Part shown: positions 25,801 to 37,900 of the stretch, in pieces
How the letters are laid out: the number at the start of each line of letters is the position of its first letter
How positions within the stretch are numbered: position 1 is the stretch's first letter
Assembly: GCA_935421135.1 (NCBI GenBank)
Contig: OW285188.1
Span: 15,353,233-15,417,232 of the forward strand
Length of the DNA: 64,000 nt
DNA from: Bugulina stolonifera
Lineage: Eukaryota; Bryozoa; Gymnolaemata; Cheilostomatida; Bugulidae
Direction: 5' to 3'
The notes under the pieces: model-generated
What the model was told of the DNA's origin: nothing
What the model saw: the letters and a program-made list of their open reading frames with translations, nothing else
Database searches by the model: none
Translations under genes and position numbers: made by a program

Positions 25801-28800
25801 ACCTCTCAATTCTTATGTGATCATACACTCAGTAATGGCAGTATAATTACCTCAATTCAGTCATGTTGCTCATGTCGTAGGAGATGCAAGCAACCCTATT
25901 ATTTGCTCTTTTTCACATGTAAAGTGCAAATATTACATTTTGGCACACTTGTTGCTGTTTTGAAATCAGCTACCGTCAGCGAGTGACTGAATAGATAAGA
26001 AGCTCTATTTGCACCACCTTATTGTCTGTGCTGCCTTGAAATACCTAAGTTTGTACATGTAGAAATGCTACATGTACGTACATAATGCATGTACATACGT
26101 ATGCAGTACATGTAACATATCTACCAATGTTATGTCTTTATGTCTTGTATTGACCTATTGTACCCGGTATATTCGGTCATATCTGTAGCATCTCACAGGA
26201 GGTACTGCCTTCTACCTCAACACAGACAAGGAGCCGTGCTCTGAGTACAGAAAGATAGTACTCCGTAACAAGGCCACACAGGAATTCATTGATGACTTTA
26301 CTGCTAGAAACAAAGGTATGTTGTGTCCATGCTGAGCAATTTGGATTATTATTTCTGTCCTGTTTGGTTTAATTATGGATATATGTAGCAAGCATGAAGT
26401 TGTATAGTTTCTGTTAACCTTTATTGCCTACATGAATAAACGGTTGCAATTGTAATTACATGTATATTATTTCATTACATGCAGCGGAGTAAAGTATGTT
26501 TATATTTTAGAGCCAATTCGTAAGCTGCTTGGTCTGAGACTGTTTGACATAGTGGACATAAATCCTACAGACTACCCTCAGTATGATGTAGGTCTAGTAT
26601 ATAATTTATATAATTATTATATTTTCATGTATTCCACATCACCATGATACCCACATGTTTTTAGCATGCTTTGTACTATTTATACTCACATACTTGAGAT
26701 AATAACAATTAGATGGAAAAGCATACATCTTACATTACCTAGTTCACTGGTTCACTGGTTCACTGGTTCACTGGTGGCTTGTGAGTTGAGGAATTAGCAG
26801 GTCATACTAGATACTGTGAATTGTTGTATCTACTTGACATTCTATATGAAATACAGGCATCCATGAAGTCCGTTTGATCGTTTAATACTGGGTAACCTGT
26901 TTGAATACTTACAGGTGTGAACATATGAGTAGAGCTACTTGTTAGGGTCTGGTATGGGGACATTGGAGGTCTTAAGCGCTGACCTCTGGTCACTTTCTTA
27001 CTTTGATATTTACACAATGATTACACTATTAATACATATATTGCATTGTATTTATGCAGTTCTTCTTTGAGGCACCGTCCCGTAACAAAGTTCTGAAGGC
27101 TGGAGGTCTGATGCTGTACCAAGTGTTCCCTGGTAATCACATTACCTGGCACAGGCAGTGTATCAAGTCAATCAAAGAGAATGAAGTAGATACTGTCAAG
27201 AACATGATTACATTCTTTAAGACTCAGCTCTCCTTCATCAACGCTAAGGAAGCAAACACGGGCAACACAGCCCTCCACTGTGCATGCAAGATGGGATGCT
27301 ATGTAAGTTGATGCCTGCGTATGTAGAAAAGTAGTATACGCGTCTGAAATCAATGCACATTTATTGAACTACCATAATAAGTATATATAACTGGACTTTT
27401 CTGCATTTCCCAATGGGTTTGTGTATCAGCCATGTTCTACAACCCTAAAATGGAGTTCAACAATTTGGTGTAGATTATGTGGGTATGGCTGGATATCTAA
27501 GATTTGAAGTAACGCCGCACCCTGTGGTGAAGTGACTATATCCACATTTATCTACCAGATTATTATTGCGTATGAGTCTGTACCATATTATTATATTGAA
27601 ATAACCATTCTACTAATCGTCTGCGTAGAGCATAGCCCTGTACCTCCTGGAACATGGAGCTAACATCAACGCTTTGAACAACTATCGTCAGACACCCCTT
27701 TGCTCAGCTGTTGAAGGAATGCAGAGAAAAATCTGCAGTGTAAGTTGTAGACAAATATAATATAATGTATGTACATCTACAATGTTATTCATTTATCATT
27801 CTTAAATATAATAGCTTTGGTTTGTTTGATACCAGTGCAGGTCATTATACAAATTCATTATTAGTATGTGTCTGTGTAGTTCCAACATAATATAACTAAA
27901 ACCAAGATGTAGCCTACAGTTTCTCTGTCCTTTGATCTCAATAATCAGGTAGCAAGTTTAGACAAATCCCGATGCTTTGCTATGTTAACAGCAGAATCTT
28001 ATATAAAATTGCATTTTTTCAGATGCAATAGATTATAATAATATATAATAATATAATATTATGTAATGTAATAAATATAATATAATACAACATAACATAA
28101 TATAATGTAATATATACTAACGTTATGTAATATAATATAATCTAATATAATATAATACACGTATAATATAATGTCTACTAATATAATATAATGTAATATA
28201 ATACATATGATATGATACCTAATTTCCACAGCTGCTGATAGAATGGGGGTGTGATGTGAACATAAAGAGTGTGAGGGGAACTACAGCCTTTGAGACAATC
28301 AAGAACGATGATTTTCGTAATCACCTCACAAGGAAGTATGAACACTTTGCAGCCTTAGTTCCTAAGATTACTGAAGGAGACTTGGAGTCTCTCAAGTTAA
28401 TTATAAAGGAGCATGTCAGTGGAATACAGCCGCTCTGTACACTCAGGAGCAGGTATGGTAGCCAACCTAACTCTCTCTCAGTTATAAACACACTGGACAA
28501 AATAAAACATTGTTAAATGATCATTCAGTGATCATATCTTCTGCTCTGGTTCCCTGCAATTCAACAACTAAAACTTGACACTGACCTCTCTGCGACTATG
28601 ATCTTTTCTGTGTCATCATTACTGATGTTAGACTTCATGGTTTGATATATATCACTCCATTGAGTCACTCTTTGAATGTTAGCTGGATATTTACTTGGCT
28701 GTTGTCTGTAGATCTTGGTTTAATTGGCATTCCAGCTTGTGTTTAAACTGTTACATGTATAAGTACTGATGTACTGGTATTACATGAATGTTATAGATGT

Positions 28801-31800
28801 ATTAATGGAAGTACACTGCTGCACACAGCTGCTTACTTTGGTTCGGTGACTCTAGTAAAGTCTTTACTAAGTCACAGAGTAGACGTAAATCTAACTGACT
28901 ACAAGGGTGCTACCGCTCTGCATAGAGTTAGGAACCCTGAGTGCATGCAGGTCAGTGATATAATTATAGTATGGCTGTGTTTGGCAGTTAAAAGTTTTAA
29001 ATCAAAGACCATGCTTTCTGTTTACACCGAAAAACTTTTTACAGTTTTTCGGAGTTGCTCTCCCTTTCATCTACAATATATTATGTGAATTTGCAAAACA
29101 AAAGTACAGTGCATGTTATAATTATAACTTCAATGTTTTGTGTATTCTGCTTAACTGCTTAAACCACATGTTACCCAATGCTACAGTAGTTGCAGAAAAT
29201 GAGCATGTAACTGCATTGCCCACTGTCAGGTTGGTATAAAAATTTAACCAGCTAGGTGGGAAACTTTATCTAGCTTGATTATACTGTACAACTATGATAT
29301 TTCTAATGAGTGGGCCTTGCGCAGTTTCACTTGTTTTTTGTAAGGTTTTTGTTCAGTTCTAAAAATAATACGACCTCCAGTCTAGTTTATTACAATCGGG
29401 AGTTATTATATCATTGTGATTAGTTAATCAGGAGAATATAACTCCCATATATAACACTGCCCAGTACTTGTATATAAAATTTACTTATTGTATGCAGATG
29501 TGGAAATGTTGGAATGTCAAATTCTAAAGAAGTGTAACTCTTTTATCATGAAATTGTTGTCTAAACGATCTCAGGCACTGCTAGACACTGGTGCACTAGT
29601 AAACATATCAGACGACGAAGGAAACTCTCCTCTCCATGTCAAGTGTTTCGGTGAGACTAACAAACCAACTGAACTTGAATGCATTGAGTTGCTGATCAAA
29701 GACAGGGCCAGGCTCGTAGCTCGAAACCAAAGGGTGAGTAGTTCATAGAGGATACAAAAGTATTTACAATGTACTTGGGTATATTTTTTTCAGAATGGAC
29801 AACTGATAACATGTGGATGTTTTAAACTGACACTTGGTGTAATAATTACATGTACATGTATACACATTTTATATGTACAGAGTTGTATAGCGTTATCTTA
29901 TGGACATTATGTCAGCATGCAATGTTATATCATTATTTACAGTCACTAATGCCCGTACACTGCTGTGCCATGCAAGGCAGGATTGACGCTATAGAGCTGC
30001 TACTCAAGTACGGAAATGAGGAAATAAGAAGTGCTTTGAAGGAGGAGGTAGAGGCCACACCCCCCAGTCTCATCCACCTGGCCGTAGCTAACGACCACCT
30101 GAAATGTGCGGAATGGTAGGTACTACATAGCACATTCAATTACTGGTAACATGTTCCATCCTGAAAGATCAATCATTAGTATAGGGTAGAGAGAATTCCC
30201 TCTGTCTTCTCAGACTCCCCAAGTAAGCTCTTGCTATGACTATTTATCATTCAGGTTAGCTGAACATGATTTTGTACTGAAGGACACTGAAGCTGATTTC
30301 CTGGCTGAAAAAGTACTTACAGACTCAATTAAAAGGTAAATATATATAGTGTATATCTACATGTAGGTATATATAATGTATATCTACATGTAGGTATATA
30401 TAGTGTATATCTACATGTAGGTATATATAGTGTATATCTACATGTAGGTATATATAGTGTATATCTACATGTAGGTATATATAGTGTATATCTACATGTA
30501 GGTATATATAGTGTATATCTACATGTAGGTATATATAGTGTATATCTACATGTAGGTATATATAGTGTATATCTACATGTAGGTATATTTATATACATGT
30601 GGATGTGTATAATCTAGGTATACTTGTATATAGTGTAGTGATACTCAAATCTAACTCTGATGTGTTATACATGTATAATGTTCCTTATTCACTATGCTGT
30701 ATATATTATTATGATTTATCCTATTCCACATGTACACTACACTACAATGTATATTCTTATCTAATGTATAGTTTTGTATCCTACGATTAGCATACTCAGC
30801 CAAACAGTCTTCTTCTGCCTTCATTTAAATGGCTGCCAAGTTAATGATAGATAAGTTGTGTTAATTATTTATGGTGCCAGTATGAACGCACCTTTAATTG
30901 TAAGTTGTCCCCACCAGTAGCCTATTATTAGTGAAAGACCATTAAAGACTTGGGCTTTCTCTAAATGGGTTGTTACTCTGTATATAAACTATTGTACCTT
31001 TCCCACCCAACTGATAGCACCATCTGCTTTTCTTATTTAGCAATGAACAAGCTGCAGTTTTGGAATTTCTCTTTAAATCTGGTGCCCAAGTCAACCCAAC
31101 ATTTCCAGGTGGAAATACGTAAGTATAATTATAAACCACCTGTCTGTCTGTATGTATGTGTCATAGGATTCTATGGTGCGTATGTACTGGTAGGTCCCAT
31201 AAATTCCTGACTGCAATCCTATTAGCTTCAACTCTGACAACATAGTCTATTTATAGTGCATTCATTCATTTTAGATTCATGCTTGATATTTCATTCTACA
31301 AACAAACATTTGGGTATAAAAATTCTAGCACTCTTTTAAAATATTTATTTTTATCTTATTTCTGCTACTTCAAAATGTTTACTTAATTTTTTGTATTTTG
31401 TATATAGAGCGTTGCACTTTGCTGCTATGATTCCTGGATCCACAGATGTATTGGAGCTCTTACTAAGTCATGGGGCGGATATCAATGCCCCCAACTCTGA
31501 ATACAGTACCCCACTATTCTTTAGTTGTCAGTCTAACAACATGTTCTCAGCCAGTATTCTGCTATCAAGGGGAGCCGACTACAGAATGAAGAACAATAAA
31601 GGTAAATTATTATGGGGCTCTTTGTAACCTTTGCAATAAAATCAACGGTAAGTGTCCAATCTGCTATGGCGTGTATGTGTGTATATCTCTGTGTGAACTA
31701 CACTGATGAAATTCGCACACCTAGTTCTAAACAGACCATCCAATAGCTACTGTTTCCATTAGAAACTTTGCTTCCATTTTTATAAAAGTACAGATGGAAA

Positions 31801-32905
31801 TGGGCATGCCCTACAAATACAATTTTACAGAAATACATGTAGAAAGATCACAATTTTGTTACTACTGATGTTATTTATTGTGTCAAGTAGAATTGGAGTT
31901 GGATTTTATAGCATGATTCAATTCCTAATTATATGTTTTAGGTCTGACTGCTCTGGACTATATCAACGACTTTGATGAGTGGATAGAAAGTGGATTCTTC
32001 ACTCATGAGATTGTTGCTCGACTGAAAGGTAATTCATACTCAGGTCATGTGATGACCTTGCCTCAAGTGTTCCCATATATAAGCATAGTACTAACAACTT
32101 GATGTAGGTCTCATCATGCAATGGTAGAGTTGGAGCTAAGTTGGAGTCTTATTGTAACTGTATAACCTAGGGATGGTTTGTACTAAACAAATAATCACAA
32201 TTTTAAGTGCATCACAACATTTAACCACAGATGAATACTTACTTTATAGCATAATTTGAGATGTTGAAACTATGCAGTTTGTTATTTCATAACAAGTACA
32301 GGATCACTAATGTCAGAACATACCCAAGCTACTGTTTACTGCCATATGTTACATAATACAATAATAATTGTGATTATATTATAAGTATATTGCATGTGTT
32401 TCTCTCTCTTTGTTTATATAAGTAAATGTTTCACCAGCTGTACCTGAAGCTATAGGGCTATTTTGATATATTAGAATGCTGGTCCTATTTCACCATGTAG
32501 ACTTGTTATGTTTATTCTTGTTCTTGAATATTATACTAGGAGCAATAATGATACATAGGGGAACAACTTTCAATATTGTATGTTTCTATTTCTTCCCATA
32601 CCTTTACCTTCTCATGCCCCTTGTCTGTTTTAGCATACAGTCTGAAACACTCCAGGGATTTAGTTAGAGCCATTGGACACAAAGTGTTTTCAGGCCATGG
32701 TGTTGGTACTAAGGGCCAGGGTACAACAAAGACTCTTAACGTTAGTAAATCTCTACTCAGACCTATCAGTCCCCACCCCCTTCCAAACAAGGCTAATAGA
32801 CCAGTCTATGTTACCAAGTCTCTTCCAGCCTTACTTCCTCTCCCTCCAGTTACAGCTAAGAAGTACCCAGACATCCTCCCCAATGGTGGATATCTAATGT
32901 TTTAA
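16881..32905 (+). CDS. Calponin-homology and ankyrin-repeat protein, 26 exons, 1,107 residues
   Basis: Exons: 16881-17053, 17558-17617, 18017-18080, 18292-18402, 18589-18702, 18965-19022, 19380-19405, 20073-20201, 23799-23926, 24119-24290, 24868-24994, 25164-25243, 25642-25746, 26189-26315, 26511-26587, 27060-27302, 27629-27739, 28232-28452, 28797-28950, 29575-29733, 29943-30115, 30255-30335, 31041-31118, 31408-31601, 31942-32028, 32634-32905. The lengths sum to 3,324 and all phases join. Residues about 1-125 form a calponin-homology region (FTAWINLRLREYNVSLG, LMSGTNLKTLVESMTG). Residues about 205-335 look like a second one (ending in DLVEGDPMAVCAYFCYFF). A region of about 180 residues with no known domain follows. 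Ankyrin repeats run from about residue 585 to 1017 (for example NTGNTALHCACKMG, LLLSHGADINAPN). The tail is basic and rich in Pro and Ser. CH domains bind actin or act as scaffolds, so a cytoskeletal adaptor is the likely role; I know no named vertebrate orthologue. The small exons 6 and 7 are the least certain. Confidence 0.85.
17167..17299 (+). repeat. 25-bp minisatellite in intron 1
   Basis: Five head-to-tail copies of a 25-base unit (GTGTAGATCTTATGGTTACA plus TAGTG) differ at a few positions, followed by a partial sixth. It lies between exons 1 and 2 of the CH/ankyrin gene. Confidence 0.85.
19669..19765 (+). repeat. 16-bp minisatellite (GATGTACGCATGTACT)
   Basis: About six nearly perfect copies lie in the intron after exon 7 of the CH/ankyrin gene. 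The repeat produces long artificial open frames on both strands, which should not be taken as genes. Confidence 0.9.
21355..21660. repeat. Long AT-rich palindrome (foldback element)
   Basis: The two arms mirror around 21506/21507. Near 21421-21480 the left arm contains ACAATTTGCTTATTGG and GCTGTACAACAACTAAAATA, and the right arm carries their reverse complements near 21545-21592. The match is close to perfect over about 95 bases per arm and weaker out to about 150. It sits in the 3.6-kb intron between exons 8 and 9 of the CH/ankyrin gene. It is probably a foldback-type MITE; no target duplication could be fixed because of low complexity outside the arms. Confidence 0.85.
22141..22240 (+). repeat. 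39-bp minisatellite, left part
   Basis: Units of 39 bases containing ACCATGAAGGTCACCAAGTG repeat here and resume at 23134-23226. The array was interrupted by the transposon at 22241-23133. Confidence 0.85.
22241..23133. mobile_element. 893-bp TIR transposon with 5-bp target duplication, inside the 39-bp array
   Basis: The left end begins CATGGCCGTAACT. The right end, read on the other strand, begins CAGGGGGGTAACT. AGTGT flanks both sides (22236-22240 and 23134-23138), and the 39-bp array continues in register across the insert. Subterminal GGCGGC...GCCGCCTGAACTTTTT on the left is mirrored by GGCCGCCTCAACTTTTT on the right. No transposase is encoded, so it is a non-autonomous element. It contains a tRNA-like segment at about 22437-22510 and a run of Cs at about 22650. 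Confidence 0.75.
22437..22510 (+). other. tRNA-like segment with A and B boxes, probably degenerate
   Basis: TAGCGTAGTTGGTAGAGTG resembles a tRNA D-arm and polymerase III A box, and GAGTTCGAATCCC at 22488-22500 is a good B box. The T-arm stem has mismatches and the acceptor ends do not pair well, so a working tRNA is unlikely. It lies inside the TIR element at 22241-23133. Confidence 0.5.
23134..23226 (+). repeat. 39-bp minisatellite, right part
   Basis: This is the continuation of the array at 22141-22240, with units reading GAAGGTCACCAAGTGTTATA and a GGTATGTCTATACC variant. Confidence 0.8.
24405..24855 (+). repeat. 35-bp minisatellite in an intron
   Basis: About ten units of 35 bases (ATGTATACCTTGTATATACA within each) fill most of the intron between exons 10 and 11 of the CH/ankyrin gene and end about 12 bases before the acceptor at 24866-24867. 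Because 35 is not a multiple of three, all three frames are open, giving spurious Tyr/Cys-rich open frames. Confidence 0.9.
25410..25560 (+). mobile_element. tRNA-derived SINE
   Basis: TGGCCTAATGGTTAGAG at 25420-25436 matches a polymerase III A box, and AGATTCAATTACC at 25462-25474 is a mutated B box. The following GGAAGGGCATTCATTGCTTT resembles the body of a tRNA-derived SINE. It lies in the intron before exon 13 of the CH/ankyrin gene. The ends and target duplications are not resolved. Confidence 0.55.
29398..29448. repeat. Small hairpin with GGGAGTTATTATAT arms
   Basis: GGGAGTTATTATAT at 29398-29411 and ATATAACTCCCA at 29437-29448 form an imperfect stem in the CH/ankyrin intron before exon 20. 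Confidence 0.5.
30341..30590 (+). repeat. 27-bp minisatellite starting at a splice donor
   Basis: About nine nearly identical 27-base units (GTATATATAGTGTATATCTA plus CATGTAG) begin within a few bases of the donor after exon 22 (GT at 30336) of the CH/ankyrin gene. The repeat makes a long artificial open frame on the minus strand. Confidence 0.9.
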
Positions 32906-33440
32906 CTGTAACAGTCTCTACTTCTGCTAGCTGCCTCCAGTAGGCCTACATGTATTACAGCCAGACCAAATATACCAGTATAATGCTATACTATACTGAA
33001 ATATAGTAGAACAGTATTCATAAAAATATCTTATGGACTACAACCAGTTTTATATTTTTGTAACACATTCATCTCATTCGCCATATTACTGGTGGTATAT
33101 CTGACCTTAGGGCGACAACCACACTAGACATGCTCATCCACTGTCATAATATCGTTGTCCATTATCAACTGTATGACTATGTTTAGGGTTGATCTGATCA
33201 TTAGGTCTGGTCTTTTAGTTCATTTATAACATATTATTAAAAGTATTTTGAATTTATATTCAATTGTGCTGAAATTTACTACTGTCTGTGATACTGCGTT
33301 ACTACAATTATTACTGTTTGTGCATCACTGCTGTCTTAATTATATATTTTTATACAAATTTATATGCATGTACCTTTTATGGCTGTGTTGTTTACTGACA
33401 TATTTTATGACAATATACAATAAATACAATATACAATAAA
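32906..33440 (+). other. 3' untranslated region of the CH/ankyrin gene
   Basis: No coding sequence was seen. AATAAA at 33419-33424 and again at 33435-33440 would serve as polyadenylation signals, giving a 3' UTR of about 550 bases. The use of these signals is inference. Confidence 0.45.
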
Positions 33441-34964
33441 TTATCCTATTGCTATTTGATATTGTTTATATTCTTATGCTGTAATAGGTAATGTAGGGTA
33501 GGGTAAGGTGACATAAAGTAAGGTAACTCACCACAACTTATAGTAAAGTGACATAAGGTAAGGTAAGGCTGAAACATACTCAGATAAATTGCATTTACAC
33601 CTTATTAACCAATTGCTGTTGACAAACCTAATAACTGCCTAATTGGCAGTTATTCACTCCTTGCGCTGTTCTAAATATAACCTGTATGATCTAGAACATT
33701 ACCATAATGCTATAAAATAGACTAGTTCATGTATTGAAATATATAAGTATAAATTAGGTCTATTTAGTTCTATATTATATATGTGGGATATTTCTCACTC
33801 TCTGAGTAGCAGATGGTCGCTTTGTCCACAAACAATGGGCTCTCAGATGGACCAATGCCAGTATTTAACTGACCAATATTACATAATGTTAGCCTGGGGT
33901 CACTAAAATCAACTGTCCCACATCTGAGAATCATTTTAAGGCTGGACTGTTTATTGACTTTTTAGAATCTTGATCTACAGGTTTAGTCATTCTTTAGATA
34001 GATAAAGAAGAACCTGCACTATGCAAGTATTCTCAGTATTTGTGAGGTGATTACAAGAGATAGGCCATTCAGCCAAGCGCATAGGATAGCTAACATTCTT
34101 CCACCTCTGGAAGGAATTTGAATTACCTGGTAAGTTTCATGTCATATGATATTTTTACAGAGTCAGTTTCCTAAGGGAATATTATATTCTGTTAAGCTGA
34201 AGACGATAGGTAACCTAACGCCTGTTCAGTGTGCAGGTCGGTGTATAACATTATGCTTGTAGTCACGTGCAAAGGTTAAATATTTGGATATTAAAAATCC
34301 TAGAGAGCACAATTCCTGCTTTGATTTTTGGCCTGGAACGACAGCTCATAAAATTTCTACAATTATAATCCCAGAGCACGAAGTGCATGAATTAGGCTAG
34401 ATACATAATTTTCTGATTGCATATATTTTGTATTATGAATTTTAATTGGTTCCCAGCAAGGCTCGAGCATGAAACACCTCAACTTCAACACTAACCAATA
34501 ATATTTCTCAGATTATCGGGTAAAACAGTTCTATTCAATAATTCCAAGATTATATCGCTCCAACTTACATAATGAGCTGGTGACTAACCAACAGTTCATA
34601 GGTTATAGTCTCCTTGGATAACAGGTGTGACAAAGATACATACATAATTACATTGTATGTACAGTGTAGTATAACTGCTCTATACTCCATGGAATGTGGA
34701 CCCAAGTACATCAGGGCCTGAGGGGTTTGAACATGAGCCAAGATGATTTATTTGACAGTGAAAAAGTTGAAATATCTCCTCATCTCCCCAAATAATTGCA
34801 TATAACTATATTTACCGGTAGTGCAGTTGATAAGAAGAAAAACTAGCTTTATGAGCAAAGCCTTTTATGTTTTATATTTGGTGTTGTCTCAATATTATTG
34901 CCATGTCATCAAACACAACATTTTGCATCATTGATTGTAACTTTGCATTGTATTTATAAGAAGT
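33441..34964. other. Intergenic spacer between CH/ankyrin and transporter genes
   Basis: A short GGTAAGGT-type repeat lies at about 33490-33570. No gene or RNA was identified. The right part should hold the promoter of the transporter gene, but no motif can be named with confidence. Confidence 0.4.
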
Positions 34965-37900
34965 ATGGCATCAATTGACTCCTCATGGACCTACAGACAG
35001 ATAGTTGAAACAACGTGTTTGGTGCTCACAGTTCTGGCTAAACAGCTGTCTTATTCAATACTACCTTCCATCTTTCCTCTAGAAGGAGAGAAAATGAAGC
35101 TTAATGGGTTTGAAATTGGAATGGTATTTGGAATATTCCATTTTGCTACTTTAATCTCTTTCCCAGTGAGCAGAAAATGTGTAAGTAGACATTAGTAGTA
35201 TTAGCCAGTACAGTACAAACTCTTGTTTTTATCCAATCTTATGTCCTGTAAACTAAAATAGGTTGCTAGAAGATTTGCTTACAACAAAACATACCCAATA
35301 CCCATACCCATATACCCCATACTACCATTTCTAAAAATTTGCAATATTTTGAGAGATTCATGTTAGATGTTTTGGCAACGCATTTGGGGCGCCCAAAAGA
35401 CAACGAAAGAAGAGAGCTTTTTATACCTTGCTGATTATAACTAGCACAAAGTAAATATTATTTGTCTAATTTTATGGTGCTGAAATATGGCAGGTTTGTA
35501 CAACATTGTAGACCTACTATAACTATCGTACATCTATAATGGCATGCTCATAATTTCATGTATTTCCTACTTTTACAGCTCTACCACATAGCAGCAAAGA
35601 GGTTACTCATCATAGGACTGGTTTTATGTGGAGCAAGCAACATCCTTTTTGGGTTAGTATATCATTGTAATATTTACAGTGGCCTAGCGTATTACTACTA
35701 CTATTTGCTGCTTCAGCTTGTTGTTGCTTCGGGTTATAAACTATGGGCAGCAGAATACTTTCACCTTTTCATCAAACCTTTTTTTCTGTTTTTACAATTC
35801 ATAGGGCTGGTCGTTCATTCAAGTCATTACAAAATTAAATTATTCTCGTATTGCATTCAAACTGGATACACTCTGAAGTTACAGCTTTTTTTAGTGTAGC
35901 CACAATTACTATACTGTAAAAGAACTGCAGGTACAGTGTATTCACTTATTTGTTCCACTTCCAACACTGGTACTATAAGGCAAGTACATAACATATAGAA
36001 TAGTAACCACTCACAGTTTTTGTTACACAGGTATCTGACTGAACTGTTCGAAGACAAGATTTGGCTTATAATTTCATGCTTAGTATGCAGGGTATGGCAA
36101 GCACTGGGTATATCTATGATCACAGAAGCTAGCTCTGTTATTACATCTGACCAGTTGAGCGATAACTACAACTTTCAGACCACACTGGTGAGTTGCTTCC
36201 TAATCTTGTGTTGTCATTGTGTGAATTATTATTAATTTCTACAAATCAAGTAGGTTATTTACAGCATAGCGATGTACAGTCATGGTTTTAGCACATGTGT
36301 GATGTGTCTTTTAGCGTCTATTAGAGATGATGTCATGTGTAGGATTGACTTTCGGACCAGCTATAGGAGGAGGACTATACTGTGTAAGATGATACCATTA
36401 TACAGAATATTTTATATACATGCATGCACATTTAAATACAATATACATGTAGATATACGTGTATGTACATGTTCATGAATGCAGGGATGACAAATTTTAG
36501 AAATAGTAACCTTACAAAATTTCCCGCATGTAATTGTTTGTATATTGCTTTCACTACTTGGAAATAAATGCACATCTGCATGCACAAATTTGCAATTGGG
36601 AATAGCAAAAAGAGGACAACTCCGCATGCATCTCTTATTATTCCATTATCACTTTGACCCAACCAACAACTTTTGCAAAATGCATCAATACACCTCTGGA
36701 GTTGTTCCCTCATCTATATAGGCAATGAATTAGGCCATGTGAGAGTTATATAGAAATCAAAGATTTTGGAAATTTGTGTGGCAGTCATGTTGTCATATAT
36801 ACAGTAAACAATTGTACCAAACGTCTACAGCTAGTATATTATAACCTTTGCAAATATTATACTTCTGAATTGTGGACAACATGACTTTAAATTAGTGACC
36901 ACTTGCTGAAACTGTATTTTAAGTGTTAGGCCTACATGTATGGGTCATGTATATTCTGTATAAAGGAACAGTACTAAAATACAATGTTGTATGATCGCGT
37001 ATGTCTGTTTATAGATGTTTGGGTACAGAGTTCCTTTTATGGTAATTGGATGTTTGCTTATCCTCAGTGCCTTACTCAGCTGTCTTGTGATCATTGAGAG
37101 AAATGAGGAAGTGGTTATACCTGAAGGAGTATCCATGAAACAGTTCAAATCTGTGGGAGTTGTCATTACATTCCTAGTGATCTGTTGTGCATCAATGGTG
37201 CTTAGCTCTATGGATCCTATATTCAGTTTGGTACTTAGAGATAAGGTATGTCATATTACATAATATAGCAAGTTGTTTAAAGGTAACAAAAATCCCAAGT
37301 CAAAGGAATGTGTACTAAATCTATGACAAGGTCCTTCTATTGATTGTGATAAGGGCAGACAACCCCTAAAATAGTAAAATTATTTTTATAGCTACAATGT
37401 ACATACATGTACATGTACATGTATAAGAAGTGATATTCTACATGTGAATAACACAGAAATAAAACTAGCAATTACAAATATTTATGCGTAGACAGAACTG
37501 ATCTCTAACTTGAGATTAATATTATATCAATTTTTAGTTTTCCACTCAAGTGAATGCATTTTATTTTATTTATTATTTTAGTTGAAGATGAGTGTTTGCT
37601 ATATTGGACTAGTATTAGTTATAACTCCAACTGCCTATTCGGTGTCTACTAAATTATGCGGATCTGCTAGTAGCAAGGTAAGATTAGAGTACTGACTATG
37701 AATTACTACATGATAGTCAAATAGAAGTATTTGATGCCTATAAAACATGTACGTAACTAATGGGAAATGCTACATGTATCTGCATCGCAATGAAAATATT
37801 GTGAAGTAGAACAAAATATTCATCAAGATTTCTGCAACCAGCTTCTAAACATTTAATATTGTCTTGATTCACCATTAAGGTTTGAGTTCTACTTGCATGT

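Noticed and set aside
29497..29574. Extension of CH/ankyrin exon 20 upstream to the ATG-like frame start
   Set aside because: The extended exon does not fit the phase of exon 19; the acceptor at 29573-29574 does and gives a proper ankyrin repeat.
30329..30598. 89-codon minus frame with nine identical 9-residue repeats
   Set aside because: Product of the 27-bp array, whose length is a multiple of three.
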